Below are positions 46,481-56,157 of a stretch of 64,000 nt of DNA, in pieces. Under the pieces are notes generated by a model. That model worked only from the letters and a program-made list of their open reading frames with translations. It ran no database searches and had not been told where the DNA came from. Position 1 is the stretch's first letter. Every line of letters starts with the position of its first letter. Origin of the DNA: Bradyrhizobium sp. B097 (GTDB taxonomy: Bacteria; Pseudomonadota; Alphaproteobacteria; Rhizobiales; Xanthobacteraceae). The stretch covers positions 7,188,501 through 7,252,500 of the forward strand of contig NZ_CP152412.1 of the NCBI RefSeq assembly GCF_038957035.1, in the 5' to 3' direction. The position numbers and the translations under genes are program-made.

Positions 46481-46772
46481 ACGGCTCTCCTGGTCCCCCG
46501 CTTCCCGCCGCGACTTATTTGACATCTACCGCTACTTTACCGAGGTCGCTTCGCACGAGGTTGCGGAACGCTTGCTTCTCGAAATCGACGAGGCCACAAG
46601 AACAGTTAAACACGAGCCATTCATGGGCCCTGCTCGCGATGAGATACTTCCAGGACTTCGCGCGACGTTTGCGCACCCCTATGTTGCCCTTTATCGAGTG
46701 ACACCGAATGAAATCGAGATCGCCCGCATAGTTCACGAAAGACGCGCCCCTCTTTCGCGCGATGACGTGTGA
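46467..46772 (+). CDS. ParE/RelE-superfamily toxin
   Basis: The 101-residue protein has the family layout: LSWSPASRRDLFDIYRYFTE at the N-terminus, a helical middle, then RATFAHPYVALYRVTPNEIEIARIVHERR at the end (broken here only for description; the stretch covers residues about 68-93). ParE members poison DNA gyrase and RelE members cleave mRNA; the LFDIYRYF start favours ParE. ATG at 46467 lies inside the antitoxin gene. Confidence 0.85.
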   Translation: MAAARRLSWSPASRRDLFDIYRYFTEVASHEVAERLLLEIDEATRTVKHEPFMGPARDEILPGLRATFAHPYVALYRVTPNEIEIARIVHERRAPLSRDDV

Positions 46773-47080
46773 TTCAATTGCTCGAAACCGCGATCGCCAA
46801 GTTGACGGATTTGCCGTGCGGGCCATCTGCGACCGGGCTCAGCAGTCCTTCGGAAAGCGCTCAACTTTGTGACATCCTTTTTGATCGAAGAAAGTGCAAG
46901 ATGGTTTCGAAATCCGCCAGCTCCTTAGACGGGCGGCACAACCTCAGTTGCGAGGCCCGCGAGGCGCAGCCATGTGCAACCATGTTCTGGTTGCACATTC
47001 AGCTATCTGCACGTATGTTTTCTCCGCCCGCTAGCTGGTTCCTCAAACCATGGGCGTCGACGCTCTTCATGGAGTGTTCG

Positions 47081-47275
47081 ATGAACATGTTGAGAAGGCT
47101 GGTAACGAAGAAGGAGCTGAAATCGATTTACGGTATTCCCTACTCTCCCGCGCATATTGCCCGCCTTGAGAAGGTCGGGAAGTTTCCCATCCGGATTAAT
47201 CTCGGCACTTGCAGGGTGGCATGGTTCGCGGACGAGGTGGAAGCCTGGATCGCTTCACGTCCTCGCGCTGCATAA
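47081..47275 (+). CDS. AlpA-family regulator / excisionase
   Basis: The 64-residue protein is a MerR-like winged helix of the AlpA type: RRLVTKKELKSIYGIPYSPA, HIARLEKVGKFPIRINLG and WFADEVEAWIASRPRAA. AlpA-type proteins regulate integrases or act as excisionases of islands and prophages. The open frame begins at 46769, but the upstream part is unrelated, apart from a possible degenerate second antitoxin start (LLETAIAKLTDLP). No integrase gene is present in the window, so it may be an orphan. Confidence 0.82.
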   Translation: MNMLRRLVTKKELKSIYGIPYSPAHIARLEKVGKFPIRINLGTCRVAWFADEVEAWIASRPRAA

Positions 47276-48098
47276 ATCGCAGACACTTTCTGAAGGGTAT
47301 TTTTTGGGGCGGCGGGGTTCGAAACTCGCCGCCCAATTTTTCGGTCTCGGAATAGACGAGTGGGAACTCGGGTCAGTATTCCGAAAGGTCGTTCAGAAAC
47401 GATTGTGCGTCGCCTAAAGAGCGCGCCTCCAACAGTCCGCGAAGCCGTTCGGCTGGCGTGCGACGGAAATGCGGCCGGCGCGCCGAAGAAACCGGCAAAG
47501 CGACGGCAAAGCACGCCGCTATACCGTATAGCGAAGCACGGAGCGCGACTTCGCTATGTATTTCAACATCTTCCGCAGACCGGCCATCGAGCATTGCGCC
47601 CCGACTCCTATTATTCTTACTTGATCTCTCTTCTCGCGCGCGCCGCGTCCCGCGGACGCGCGCTCGACGAACTATTCCAACGATCAAGCTGAACACTACA
47701 AACTAAAGAATCATCAAGAGCTCTGGCACGGCACGTCAACCACAGAAAACTAATCTAAAGTTAGACAGCGGCTTTTGTCTGTTCGATCCGTACAAAGATC
47801 GTGCGGAGAACGATCGTTGCAGCGCTAATCGTTCGAGCGCCTCGGAGCGTCAAGCGGCGGACTAAAGGCCCGGCATTTTAAGCGCCAACCACTGACCTCA
47901 AGCAACAAGCTTGAAATTTTACAATGCGACTTGCACGGGCACACCGGCTGCGCCACACTTTTCTTTTTATATCTCTGGAGAACGGGATGTTTTTGATTTT
48001 GCGGCGCGACCAGCGCAGAAGCTTGACCGGCAAGGTAATCTTTAAGCTTTTCTTCGCCACGCAATTTAACGACGTACAATTCAGTCGCTTGGCGCCTC
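47276..48098. other. 0.8 kb without an assignable gene
   Basis: Two opposite frames of about 110 codons (47360-47692 plus and 47373-47696 minus) and a minus frame at 47825-48154 are open, but none is recognisable. Confidence 0.35.
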
Positions 48099-48530
48099 AT
48101 GTATCTGCTGGAGAACCCCACGTTCGAGCGGATGTTTTCCAACCCAAAATCCAAGCTCGATCTCTTTACCGAGCTTCAATCCTCCAAAGTTATTCTTATC
48201 AACACCGACAAGGATCTCCTCAAAGAGAAGCGGACCGAAATGTTCGGCCGCTTCTTCATCGCCATGCTCGTTCAAAGCGCACAGGAACGCGCTTCGCTCG
48301 CCCGAGAAGAGCGCAAGGCGACATTCTGCTACATCGACGAGTGCCACGACTACATTGCGAACGACGCGAATATTACCACCCTGCTCGATCAAGCTCGCAA
48401 GATGAACATCGGAGTCATTCTTGCTAACCAGCGCTGCGCCCAGGTCTCTCCCAACGTGCTCGATGCCCTGTGCAACGTGGCAATTAAGCAGGCACGCGCT
48501 CTCAGCGACAGCGATGCGCATAGACCCTGA
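48099..48530 (+). pseudogene. conjugative-transfer ATPase (TraG/VirD4-like) C-terminal fragment
   Basis: The frame encodes FNPKSKLDLF-type sequence (MFSNPKSKLDLFTELQSSKV), GRFFIAMLVQSAQERASLAR, the Walker B-like CYIDECHDYIA and LDQARKMNIGVILANQRCAQ, the end of a coupling-protein/TraM-recognition type ATPase. The Walker A half is missing upstream and the sequence switches at about 48510 into an unrelated HEPN fragment. This is a relic of a conjugation module. Confidence 0.7.
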
Positions 48531-48843
48531 TGTCAGGAAGATTCTGGAAGGCAAAATTTCCTCACTGAATCAGGCACCACAGAACCTGATTCTTGAGCGA
48601 TTACTCGACGCCCTAGGTCTTTCAATCAGCGACGTCGAGACGAAGTCGTGGAAGCACCGCAATATGTCAGCGCACGGCGGAATATCCGATAGTCCCACTG
48701 ACGCAATCCTTAACAGCAAGATACTCAAAATCCTATTTCACCGAATGCTCGCCGGCATAACACAGTGCAGCGACCGGTATATTGATTATTACAATTTACG
48801 GCACCCTATACGGATGCTTTCAGAACCAATTCCCGGACGCTAA
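48514..48843 (+). pseudogene. HEPN-domain C-terminal fragment
   Basis: A 109-residue frame starts at the junction with the conjugation-ATPase relic. It contains LILERLLDALGLSISDVETK, then SWKHRNMSAHGG, which has the HEPN R-x4-H motif (RNMSAH), and a final helix (ILKILFHRMLAGITQCSDRY). The N-terminal region expected of an ApeA- or RiboL-type protein is missing, so this is the surviving tail. It could still be translated as a small protein. Confidence 0.55.
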
Positions 48844-49134
48844 CAGTTCAGGTATATTCTCCGACCATTTCTGTTGGAAGCCCATCGCACCTACCATGGC
48901 GCAGCCTACAGCCTACGCGTCGTCGAGTTCCGGCTTGAGCTTGCCATCGATGTTCACCACGTCAAACACATACCGGGCCTGAGCCACTTGAACAGCCCGC
49001 CCTGTGATTCCAGGGCATGATTAATAATAGCGGTTCATACTCGTTGCGCCATTGCCGCCCGAATCTTTTCCAATCGGACTCCGGCTAGAAAAAATGAGTT
49101 TGAGCTCAATCAAAACTCATGTCGGGTGTTCGCG
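48844..49134. other. no intact gene
   Basis: A minus-strand stretch near 48918-48982 reads RYVFDVVNIDGKLKPELDDA before a stop, which looks like the end of a lost protein-coding gene. Confidence 0.35.
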
Positions 49135-49425
49135 CTAGGGGAAAAGGGCTAGGAGCTGGAATATCGCGGACAGAAAGGCGGCAGCTCCGGCCGCCGCGCT
49201 CAGGCGCGACTGCTCTGCAAATGTCGCCTTTACCGCCGCGTCATTGGTAATCTGATCGGCCCTCTGCTGCAGGACCTTTAGGTCCAGAACAAATGGCTCG
49301 TTGGAGTGGTAGGTGAGGTTGAGTGGCACTTTGGCCGACCAAATCCACAGCGCACCCGATACAAGCGCGAGACCAATGGATAACCACTGAAGAATAGAAA
49401 CTAGATGCGCGGCTAGAAAGCTCAT
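49135..49425 (-). CDS. small two-helix membrane protein
   Basis: The 96-residue product starts at ATG 49425 with a strong GGAGGTG site 5 bases upstream. Hydrophobic segments lie at both ends (LVSILQWLSIGLALVSGALW and AAAGAAAFLSAIFQLLALFP), with a polar middle of about 40 residues. No family is recognised. Confidence 0.65.
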   Translation of the reverse strand: MSFLAAHLVSILQWLSIGLALVSGALWIWSAKVPLNLTYHSNEPFVLDLKVLQQRADQITNDAAVKATFAEQSRLSAAAGAAAFLSAIFQLLALFP

Positions 49426-49464
49426 AAAGCACCTCCGCAAAAGCCCGCTTCGGTTCGACGTTAG

Positions 49465-49651
49465 CCTACGTTGAGGGTGCCGAGGTATTTCCCCGGTCCG
49501 GTCATTTCCTCGTCATCCAGGTGCGAAACTTCGTATGTGTCGTCGGACGCAAAGATATGCACCTTGCCGGTCTCGCATTCGAAAGTGATGTCGCCGGCCG
49601 AGTTTTGCGTAAGCGTCTCGTATCCGCCGTGGTCATGCAGGTGACGGGACG
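49465..49651 (-). pseudogene. C-terminal fragment of an unknown protein
   Basis: The minus frame reads HLHDHGGYETLTQNSAGDIT, FECETGKVHIFASDDTYEVS and LDDEEMTGPGKYLGTLNVG. It is protein-like but has no ATG/GTG/TTG start after the upstream TAG near 49660. It is probably the tail of a disrupted gene. Confidence 0.4.
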
Positions 49652-49674
49652 GCGCAGTCTAGAAATCCTCATCA

Positions 49675-50691
49675 TCAATAGTCACACCACGCAGCCCCGA
49701 GCGAAGCGAATTCCTGCCACTTGGATAGATCGCCGAGCCACTCGCCCTTTGGTCCCATCCACCGCATGCAAATCTTTGGCAAGCCCTTCGAAAGCGTCTC
49801 CCAACGCTCGGTTGGCACCGGCGTGGCCGTCCTTTCCTCCCAACGCATGCGCGCGAGGAAGCCCAGGTCTTTGTAGGACGCCACATCCGTCAGGAGAATC
49901 TTCTTTGTGCCCGGTGCGAACCACCGATCTTGAAGTCCGACCTTGTCAGGGCATAAGCGCGCGGGAGATATGGTCGGGACAAAGAACTCAATGTACACGT
50001 AATCACAGATCTTAAATTCCGGCTGGTCCGGTGTGGTCCCATAGTTGCACTTGAGCCATGTTGCGCGATCAAGCTTGGGGTTCGATCGCATCGCGTCGCT
50101 CCTGAGCAGCAGGCCCTGCCTGTTTTCCGTATCAAATCGCGCTGCGTCGAGCGTGGCGTCGCATGATCCCTTTACGAAACGCTGTTGAGGGACAGCTGTT
50201 GTCGTTGCGTTATTCCAGAGGAAATTGTTGACCTCCTTGTACACGGAGTATTCGTGCCATTGCCCCGGCGCGGCAATGTTGCGCGCCGTTTCCTTGAGAA
50301 AGATGCCGGCAGAAACCAGAGGTATCGGTGGCTTGTCCTCGTGAAAGTGAACATCGCTCAGATTGAAAAACTCGAGTCCGACCGGCTGCTGGTGATCGCA
50401 GGGTCTTTCCTCGCCGAACCGCAGATTGTCGCCATCCGGCTGGTAGAGCTCCTTGTTCTCCGTTTCTATCACATGGCACTTGTGTTCAGGTCGTACAATC
50501 TCGGGAAGATTATTTGGATTGATTGCGAACAGGCTTAGAGCCCCGAGCAGTACAAGAAGAGTGATTGCCGGGTGGTTTTTGAGAAAGTGCTTCGTCTGGA
50601 TTCTGACCAGGCGGTAGCGCGCGACGACACCTCTGGCTTTCGGCCATCTCGCAAGCAGGCCCGCCAAATACTCAATCAGCTTTTCCAGCAT
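49675..50691 (-). CDS. membrane-anchored hypothetical protein
   Basis: The product (338 residues from ATG 50691; an upstream start at 50775 is possible) has one transmembrane helix (HPAITLLVLLGALSLFAINP) and a long extracytoplasmic-type region. Cysteines recur in pairs (KCHVIE, RPCDHQ, GSCDATL, LKCNYG, KICDYV, RLCPDK), suggesting disulfides outside the cytoplasm. The family is not recognised. Confidence 0.65.
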   Translation of the reverse strand: MLEKLIEYLAGLLARWPKARGVVARYRLVRIQTKHFLKNHPAITLLVLLGALSLFAINPNNLPEIVRPEHKCHVIETENKELYQPDGDNLRFGEERPCDHQQPVGLEFFNLSDVHFHEDKPPIPLVSAGIFLKETARNIAAPGQWHEYSVYKEVNNFLWNNATTTAVPQQRFVKGSCDATLDAARFDTENRQGLLLRSDAMRSNPKLDRATWLKCNYGTTPDQPEFKICDYVYIEFFVPTISPARLCPDKVGLQDRWFAPGTKKILLTDVASYKDLGFLARMRWEERTATPVPTERWETLSKGLPKICMRWMGPKGEWLGDLSKWQEFASLGAAWCDY

Positions 50692-50965
50692 CTTCGACCA
50701 ACAATCCTCTTTCCGGCGCGACCGGACGTCTGAGGCCCATTCAACCTTGACGATAATATAAGCAGGATGGCACAAGGAGAGCGTTTCGCAACCATCCTTT
50801 GCGGCTACAGCCGATGCCTAACGTAGTGTCAATATTCGGAATATCTTCCATCGGCCTCTGGACGCGCCGTCCGCTTGAATGGCTTGAGCACCGTCATCTC
50901 AACCTCCAGTTCATCAGCGCCGGATCGTCCGGCCGACCTAACAACCAAACATTGGAGCAGGCCGC

Positions 50966-51955
50966 TTATGTTGAACGCGCAATCGTTCGCAGGAAATACG
51001 CTTTGTGCGCCTCAGAATAAAACGTGTTTGAATTGGATGTTTCAGCGAAGATCTTGTTGGTCACGTAGACCGACATCGACGATCCGTTCGTATCTACCAC
51101 CATACAGTTGGCTTGGTTATTTGTAATGAATGGAAGCTTGCGCGAATTCCAGGCACCGTAAGCAAGATACCCGTTATTGGCGTTGCCAAAAACTGTCAGT
51201 GCTGGATTGACGATATCGAGAAACTCATAGGACCGATCAGATTTTCTCCCATGATGTGGGGCGAGCAACAGATCTACGTCGCGAACTTCGTCCTCGTGGT
51301 TATCCAGTATGTGCTTCCACGTCTTATCGTGAGAATCGCCAGCAAGTAGAATTCGGCCCGCATTCGAACGGTAGAGTGTCACGTAGGATGAATCGTTGAA
51401 GTCATCGCACTCATTGCCGGCCTGGATCAACTCCTTGGTAGGTGCGTGTATCTGTAATCCATCGCCTCCCCCAGTACCGTTCTCACCCTGATTGTAGTAT
51501 TTTCCTTTCGCGCCAGCGTACAGCACCAGTCGCTTTGGATCTGACGAGGAGTCTTGACCGCGCAGATTTTTGTAAAAGAGCCAGTCTTCCTCGTCATGTG
51601 GACCGCCGTCCCCAAACTCATCTTTCTCGCAGGTGTTTGCCGTATCCCAAAAATTTGTAGGGCTGAACGTCTCAAAGAAATCCTTGATGCCCCCAATGTG
51701 ATCCATATCCGGGTGAGTCAACACGAAACGAAATACGCTACTAATATTGAACTGCTTTAAATACTCGATCGGATTTTCCGGATAAGCCTTCTGATTGAAG
51801 TTTCCACGAACAGCGTCTGCTTTTGCGAGTTCCTATCGTTCTGCCGGCTCCACAATAGACGCGTTGTAAACGTCGACGACGGTTACGTGCCCAGATGGAT
51901 GCTGAATAACGGAGCAATCTCCGTTGCGCACATTAAGAAAGTGAAAAACTCCCAT
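50966..51955 (-). pseudogene. ComEC-like metallo-beta-lactamase-fold protein, interrupted by TAG
   Basis: From ATG 51955 the frame reads MGVFHFLNVRNGDCSVIQHP, the usual start of MBL-fold proteins related to the ComEC hydrolase domain. It hits an in-frame TAG at 51835-51833 and then continues in the same frame with LTHPDMDHIGG (metal site HxDxDH), ILLAGDSHDKTW and LLLAPHHGRKSD. The full length would be about 329 residues. An isolated nonsense change is the simplest explanation; a restart at GTG 51724 would lack the first strands. These hydrolases cleave nucleic acids or nucleotides. Confidence 0.82.
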
Positions 51956-51966
51956 AGCTTTTCTTT

Positions 51967-52632
51967 TCAAATGGCTTTCAAAGCAAGCACGGTATTTACA
52001 AACCTGACGCCATAGTTTCGGGCCGCCAGCCCACTAAGGAGGAACTGGAGCAGGAGCGCCGCCACATAAATCAGCTCGGTCTTATACGTCTGCATCGCAA
52101 AGGCACCAATCCCACCGAATACGATTAGCAGCATAACCGCCATGCCGGTGTAGTCCCGCGTCAGTAGAAAAAGTCGATGCACATGCAATACGCGCTGGTC
52201 ATTCTCCACCGACTTGTAGAGTTTGTACCAGAGTGCATTTTGCTCGCTCGGCTTTGTCGGGAACGGCCCTATCTTCGATTTCAGAACCGCAACATCAATG
52301 CGCGGATCAAGATGAACATACTTCGAGAATGCGCGGCTTCCCGGCAAAGGATCGCGCCAGCGTCAGAACACCAGCCTCACCTTGGTTTGAACATCAAGCA
52401 GACCATTAATCACGCCAATGAGTACGCCCCCCAACCCAGCAGGTATGAGGGCCTGCCAGTGTTTAAGAGCCTCCTGATAGTCTGCCGCTAGAACATGATC
52501 CGTTTTCAGCGCAACCGCAAAGATCGCCACGTTGACCACTAGGATGGTGACCAGCGACGGGGTGTTCTGGTCTTTCAGCGACTTCTCTTTGGATCGTTTG
52601 GTTTTCTCGCTCATCTTATTCTTCTTGCTCAT
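51967..52632 (-). pseudogene. multi-helix membrane protein interrupted by TGA
   Basis: From ATG 52632 the frame encodes VTILVVNVAIFAVAL and a second helix (LIPAGLGGVLIGVINGLL), then stops at TGA (52365-52363). In the same frame it continues RWRDPLPGSRAFSKYVHLDP, FPTKPSEQNALWYKLYKSVE and two more helices (MAVMLLIVFGGIGAFAM, LIYVAALLLQFLLSGLAA). The context VF(stop)RWRDPLPG suggests an original TGG Trp codon. The start overlaps the end of the upstream gene by 17 bases, and 11 bases separate it from the MBL gene downstream, so the three form one operon. Confidence 0.75.
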
Positions 52633-53536
52633 CCGGATAGGCCTTATTCCGAACCGTGTTCCAACCTCTTTGCGGCGCATTGTTAAACACGGAAAACGCG
52701 CCATCCTCCGTCGTCCAGATGAGAGCGCCCCGATGCCGCATCGCGCGCAATACCGCCTTTCTTGGATGATCCTCGTCTTCCGTTGCGGCGCTGATCATGG
52801 CTGTGAAGCGCTCTTCACCGTCGGGTAACATCGAAGCTAGTCGTGGTCCGAGCCATCGATCCAAGAGATCAGTTGACACATTTCGCCGGCCACCGTGATG
52901 CGGCACCTGGAAGCGATCTACGCCTGGGAGAAATAACCCTGCTTGCGGCGCATACTCTGCCGCCTCAGTTAGCGCGCCTCGCCCCGCATCACCTGTCAAC
53001 ACAATCTTCTGCCCATTCAGGTACGCGAATTGCACTACGCTCATTTCGTTTTCAACACTCGTTTCCTCGTCAGAGAACCGCTCACTCCCCCACCCGGCTT
53101 TGATGAAGTTAATGAGCGGCTTGGCCAAGTTGAGTAACTCAGAAAGAATGCCAGCAATCGCCGCAGTCGGCTGCGGCGTCTTTTCGGACGAGATAACGAG
53201 CTGTAGATAGCGAGCGCGCGACGGGGCAAGCACTCGGAACGGGCCGATGAAGGCCCCTTGCAACGGCTCTCCGATTGGAATCCCTTTGCGCGTTGCAATC
53301 TCTTCGAGAGAAGCGATGTAAACCAAACCGCCAAGAAGCAGCGCTTGCGAGCCAGCGAATTCTCGACTGGAAGATCGCCTTGCAGCTGGGGCGCATAGAA
53401 CGAGATGCCCATCGCTCACGAAGTGCATGCTGCACTTCGTATCGTGCGCTCCGCTTGACGGCTCTCCATCCCTTTGCGCATCCGATAAGTCACGAGCAGA
53501 TCCGCGCGCGGACGAAGCCTCAAAGCTCTTGCGCAA
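52616..53536 (-). pseudogene. second MBL-fold protein, 5' truncated
   Basis: From about 53350 the frame matches a ComEC-like MBL protein: YIASLEEIATRKGIPIGEPL, GPFRVLAPSRARYLQLVISS, then GQKIVLTGDAGRGAL and the metal-binding FQVPHHGGRRNVST. The N-terminal HxHxDH half is absent, and the first ~60 codons of the open frame (to 53536) are unrelated, so the gene lost its start. It is the first of three damaged genes in this operon. Confidence 0.72.
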
Positions 53537-53584
53537 TCATTGAGTACGAGACGGCTACCCAGCGAGCCATAAGGATATTATTCA

Positions 53585-54385
53585 ATGCGGCTGATTGGCA
53601 CTATCGCTGTACTCTTCTTCCTCTCTCCCCCGGAGGTGGTAGCCCAACAACCGCAATCATACAAACTCGGACTTGTCTGTAGCAGTGTAGATCAGGAGTA
53701 TCCCCTGGGTCATTGGGTTTGCAACGACGCCGAAGCTGCGCAACTATCCAAACAGCTGAACGCGGCTTACCATGCAGCACAAATGAAGACTGACCAAGCT
53801 GGGCGAGATCAACTCCAGCAAGCGAACGCCGCCTGGCTAAGCGAGATCGATCAACGATGTGAACAGGACCGCAGCAAGAGCTGCGTCACAAACGCGCTCA
53901 AGGCGCGTCTCAAGGAATTCGGGATAGCTACACCGTCGACCACCCCCGTAGCGGAAAATGTGCCGCCAACGACCAACAGAGTCGACGTGTTTGCCTTCTG
54001 CAGGGCAGCGACGACTCTGGATACCCCTCAAAGCGTGCTGCTGGACGCGACCAGCGAGGTAGCGCTAGCCGCAGCCTCGACTACAAATACTTATGTTTGG
54101 CGCTGCATGGATGGTGAGGTCTGGGCCTGTGGTTCTGGCGCGAGCGGCAGCGCGTGCCAAACAATGAGCTCAAGTATGACACCTTCAAAGGCTATATTCG
54201 CGTTCTGTGCGCGAACGCCGAATGCCGATTTCGTCCCAATGTCGGTCATTGGCAACTCGCCTGCATCGTGCAAATGCGTGGGATTTAGGCCGCAGGTTCT
54301 ACAGGCGATGCAGCTCGATAAACGTCACTTCATGACGGACTCTTGGATCAGGGTAGAGCAATCAACTCCTGCCTCGTCCAAGTAA
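53585..54385 (+). CDS. secreted protein with LprI-like domain
   Basis: The 266-residue protein has a signal peptide (MRLIGTIAVLFFLSPPEVVA). An LprI/DUF1311-like segment follows (VCNDAEAAQLSKQLNAAYHA to WLSEIDQRCEQDRSKSCV, about 45-105), with the usual Cys pair and L-x-x-x-Y helix. The C-terminal half is a Cys-containing region (DVFAFCRAATTLD, AIFAFCARTPNADF) with an internal similarity suggesting a duplicated module. LprI-type domains inhibit lysozyme in some bacteria; that function here is inference. Confidence 0.7.
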   Translation: MRLIGTIAVLFFLSPPEVVAQQPQSYKLGLVCSSVDQEYPLGHWVCNDAEAAQLSKQLNAAYHAAQMKTDQAGRDQLQQANAAWLSEIDQRCEQDRSKSCVTNALKARLKEFGIATPSTTPVAENVPPTTNRVDVFAFCRAATTLDTPQSVLLDATSEVALAAASTTNTYVWRCMDGEVWACGSGASGSACQTMSSSMTPSKAIFAFCARTPNADFVPMSVIGNSPASCKCVGFRPQVLQAMQLDKRHFMTDSWIRVEQSTPASSK

Positions 54386-54517
54386 GCCGTTGCGGCCCCA
54401 CATTCACTGCGCTCTCGCAAAGCGAATTGAATGAATTCCGAGTTATCGACCGCCCTCGGCACATCCCTGCTTCAATGTGCATTTCAAGCCGAAGCAAACA
54501 AGCCTCGCCGCATATGA

Positions 54518-54844
54518 TTGACTAATACGACGCCGACGGACGTCCTGACCAGCCAACCCACACCAACAAGAGGGCGCAAACCCGTGACCCGTGGTAGTTG
54601 TAGTTCGGTCAATATTCTGCAAATGTGGAGCAGTGTCGAGAAGGCTTGGCGCGATCCGTTTAGATTATCGACGGAGTCGATATCACGAGTGCTTCCCGAC
54701 TACCAAATGCGCTTGGATGCCATCCCGCGATTTCTCTGTTTAGAGATTCGCACTGACGATCCACTCGAGCTTAACGCTGTACATTATCAACGTGTCCCTA
54801 ACCTGACCGGGCGAGGGATTCTAAATTTGAAGGACGGGTCATAA
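54518..54844 (+). CDS. hypothetical protein upstream of XRE regulator
   Basis: A 108-residue frame starting at TTG 54518 ends two bases before the XRE gene. The C-terminal half (DPFRLSTESISRVLPDYQMR, LCLEIRTDDPLELNAVHYQR) looks like a folded domain, while the N-terminus is Thr/Pro-rich. Family not recognised, and the start is weak. Confidence 0.4.
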   Translation: MTNTTPTDVLTSQPTPTRGRKPVTRGSCSSVNILQMWSSVEKAWRDPFRLSTESISRVLPDYQMRLDAIPRFLCLEIRTDDPLELNAVHYQRVPNLTGRGILNLKDGS

Positions 54845-54846
54845 GA

Positions 54847-55242
54847 ATGAACAGATCAGCAGCAAAGAAGATGAAGCAGCGCAGTGCCGGCAGGCCGGAC
54901 ATTGAGTTGGGCAAACGGATTCGCCTGCGCCGTGTCGAGCAGAAGATTTCGCAGGCGGAGCTCGGCGACAGGCTGGGCGTCAGCTTTCAGCAAGTTCAGA
55001 AGTACGAGAAGGGCGTCAACCGCGTCGGCGCCGCCCGCCTTCAGCAGATCGCCAACACGCTAGATGTGCCGATCACGTTCTTCTACGACGGCGACAACAA
55101 GGCCCGCGAAGTCGAGAGCTTGTTGTTCCTCGACAGCGCGTTCAGCCTCCGGTTGCTGCGCGCCTACAGCAAGATCAAGGATCAAACCGTGCAGCGCCAG
55201 CTGGTGTCGCTGATGGAATCGATCGTCGGCAATGAGGATTGA
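54847..55242 (+). CDS. XRE-family helix-turn-helix regulator
   Basis: The 131-residue protein has a Cro/CI-type HTH (LGKRIRLRRVEQKISQAELG, DRLGVSFQQVQKYEKGVNRV, residues 20-75) followed by the helical tail common in rhizobial XRE proteins (VESLLFLDSAFSLRLLRAYS, QRQLVSLMESIVG). It probably represses a plasmid or phage-type operon; the target is unknown. Confidence 0.9.
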   Translation: MNRSAAKKMKQRSAGRPDIELGKRIRLRRVEQKISQAELGDRLGVSFQQVQKYEKGVNRVGAARLQQIANTLDVPITFFYDGDNKAREVESLLFLDSAFSLRLLRAYSKIKDQTVQRQLVSLMESIVGNED

Positions 55243-55508
55243 CTGACGCGAGTCAGAACCCTTTTGATAGGACTGGCCTGAGCCGCTCGTTTCATCCAAC
55301 GATGGGAAAGAGTGCTGCTTATAGTGCGTCCATGCGAGGTCGGTGATGCGATGGGGCCGGCGTAACGTCCTCGGCATGGCATGTTTCCTGCTCCTGCTAC
55401 GAACCAAGAGCGCCGCGTTGTCGCGTTCCGTCGGCGTCCAGCCATAGACAGTCTTGAGTTGCTGGCGGGACCGTCGGTCTCGAGACTCAAATCAAAGAAT
55501 GCAAATAC

Positions 55509-55937
55509 ATGATCAAACAGCGCCGCCCTGTGAAGGCGAAGGAATCAATCGACCCGGTTTTCAAAGCGATCGCGCGCCACCGGCAGGTGTCAAAGGACTA
55601 TGATGACGCTGGCGCTATATGGGCACAATTTATCTCAGGTCCCGAATACGAGGGCGTTGGGAAGATTGTCGACAAAAAGAGTGCGCCTCTAGAACGGCAA
55701 ACAAAGGTCCTCATGCGTTCAAAGCCGACCACCATGGCGGGCGCCATCGCTCTCACCGGCTACGTCGCTGGTTTGCGGTTGTGGCAGATGCCTAATGAGG
55801 AAGATTGGTATAAAGACTTTCTGGGCAGGCTGGCGGAAGTTCTGGGTAAACTTGCGAGCGAAGGGGCCGTTCGACAAGTGAAGGATCATCGGGCGACTGA
55901 ACGGCAAACGCGCTGCGCTGACTTTTGTGCCGCCTGA
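55509..55937 (+). CDS. hypothetical protein
   Basis: The 142-residue frame starts at ATG 55509. The sequence (ESIDPVFKAIARHRQVSKDY, ALTGYVAGLRLWQMPNEEDW) is typical of short alpha-helical proteins found beside integrases and regulators in Rhizobiales; function unknown. It is convergent with the operon ending at 56158. Confidence 0.6.
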   Translation: MIKQRRPVKAKESIDPVFKAIARHRQVSKDYDDAGAIWAQFISGPEYEGVGKIVDKKSAPLERQTKVLMRSKPTTMAGAIALTGYVAGLRLWQMPNEEDWYKDFLGRLAEVLGKLASEGAVRQVKDHRATERQTRCADFCAA

Positions 55938-55962
55938 GTGTTGTTGATACTGCTATACAAAA

Positions 55963-55990
55963 CGGGAGCCTCGTTGTAACGAGGCTCCCG
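55963..55990 (-). terminator. intrinsic terminator
   Basis: CGGGAGCCTCGTT and AACGAGGCTCCCG form a 13-base perfect stem with a 2-base loop. On the minus strand the hairpin is followed by TTTTGTATAG, so it should end transcripts of the three-gene operon read from 57424 to 56158. It may also serve the plus-strand gene ending at 55937, although no T-run follows on that side. Confidence 0.8.
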
Positions 55991-56157
55991 CGTGGTCGCA
56001 CTGGTGGGAGCACAGAAGCCCATGCAGAAGCGCTTCCATGGCAAGCCTCCAGACGTAGCCCGCGAACAGCGATTGCCTTGCCAAAGCGGGAATCTGCTCG
56101 CGTCGCGATGGCTGGCGATCACGTTCCCTGCTTGCGCAGAGCTCCGACACGCACTGC

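Noticed and set aside
47924..48427. 167-codon plus-strand frame
   Set aside because: It overlaps the conjugation-ATPase fragment in another frame and has no recognisable sequence.
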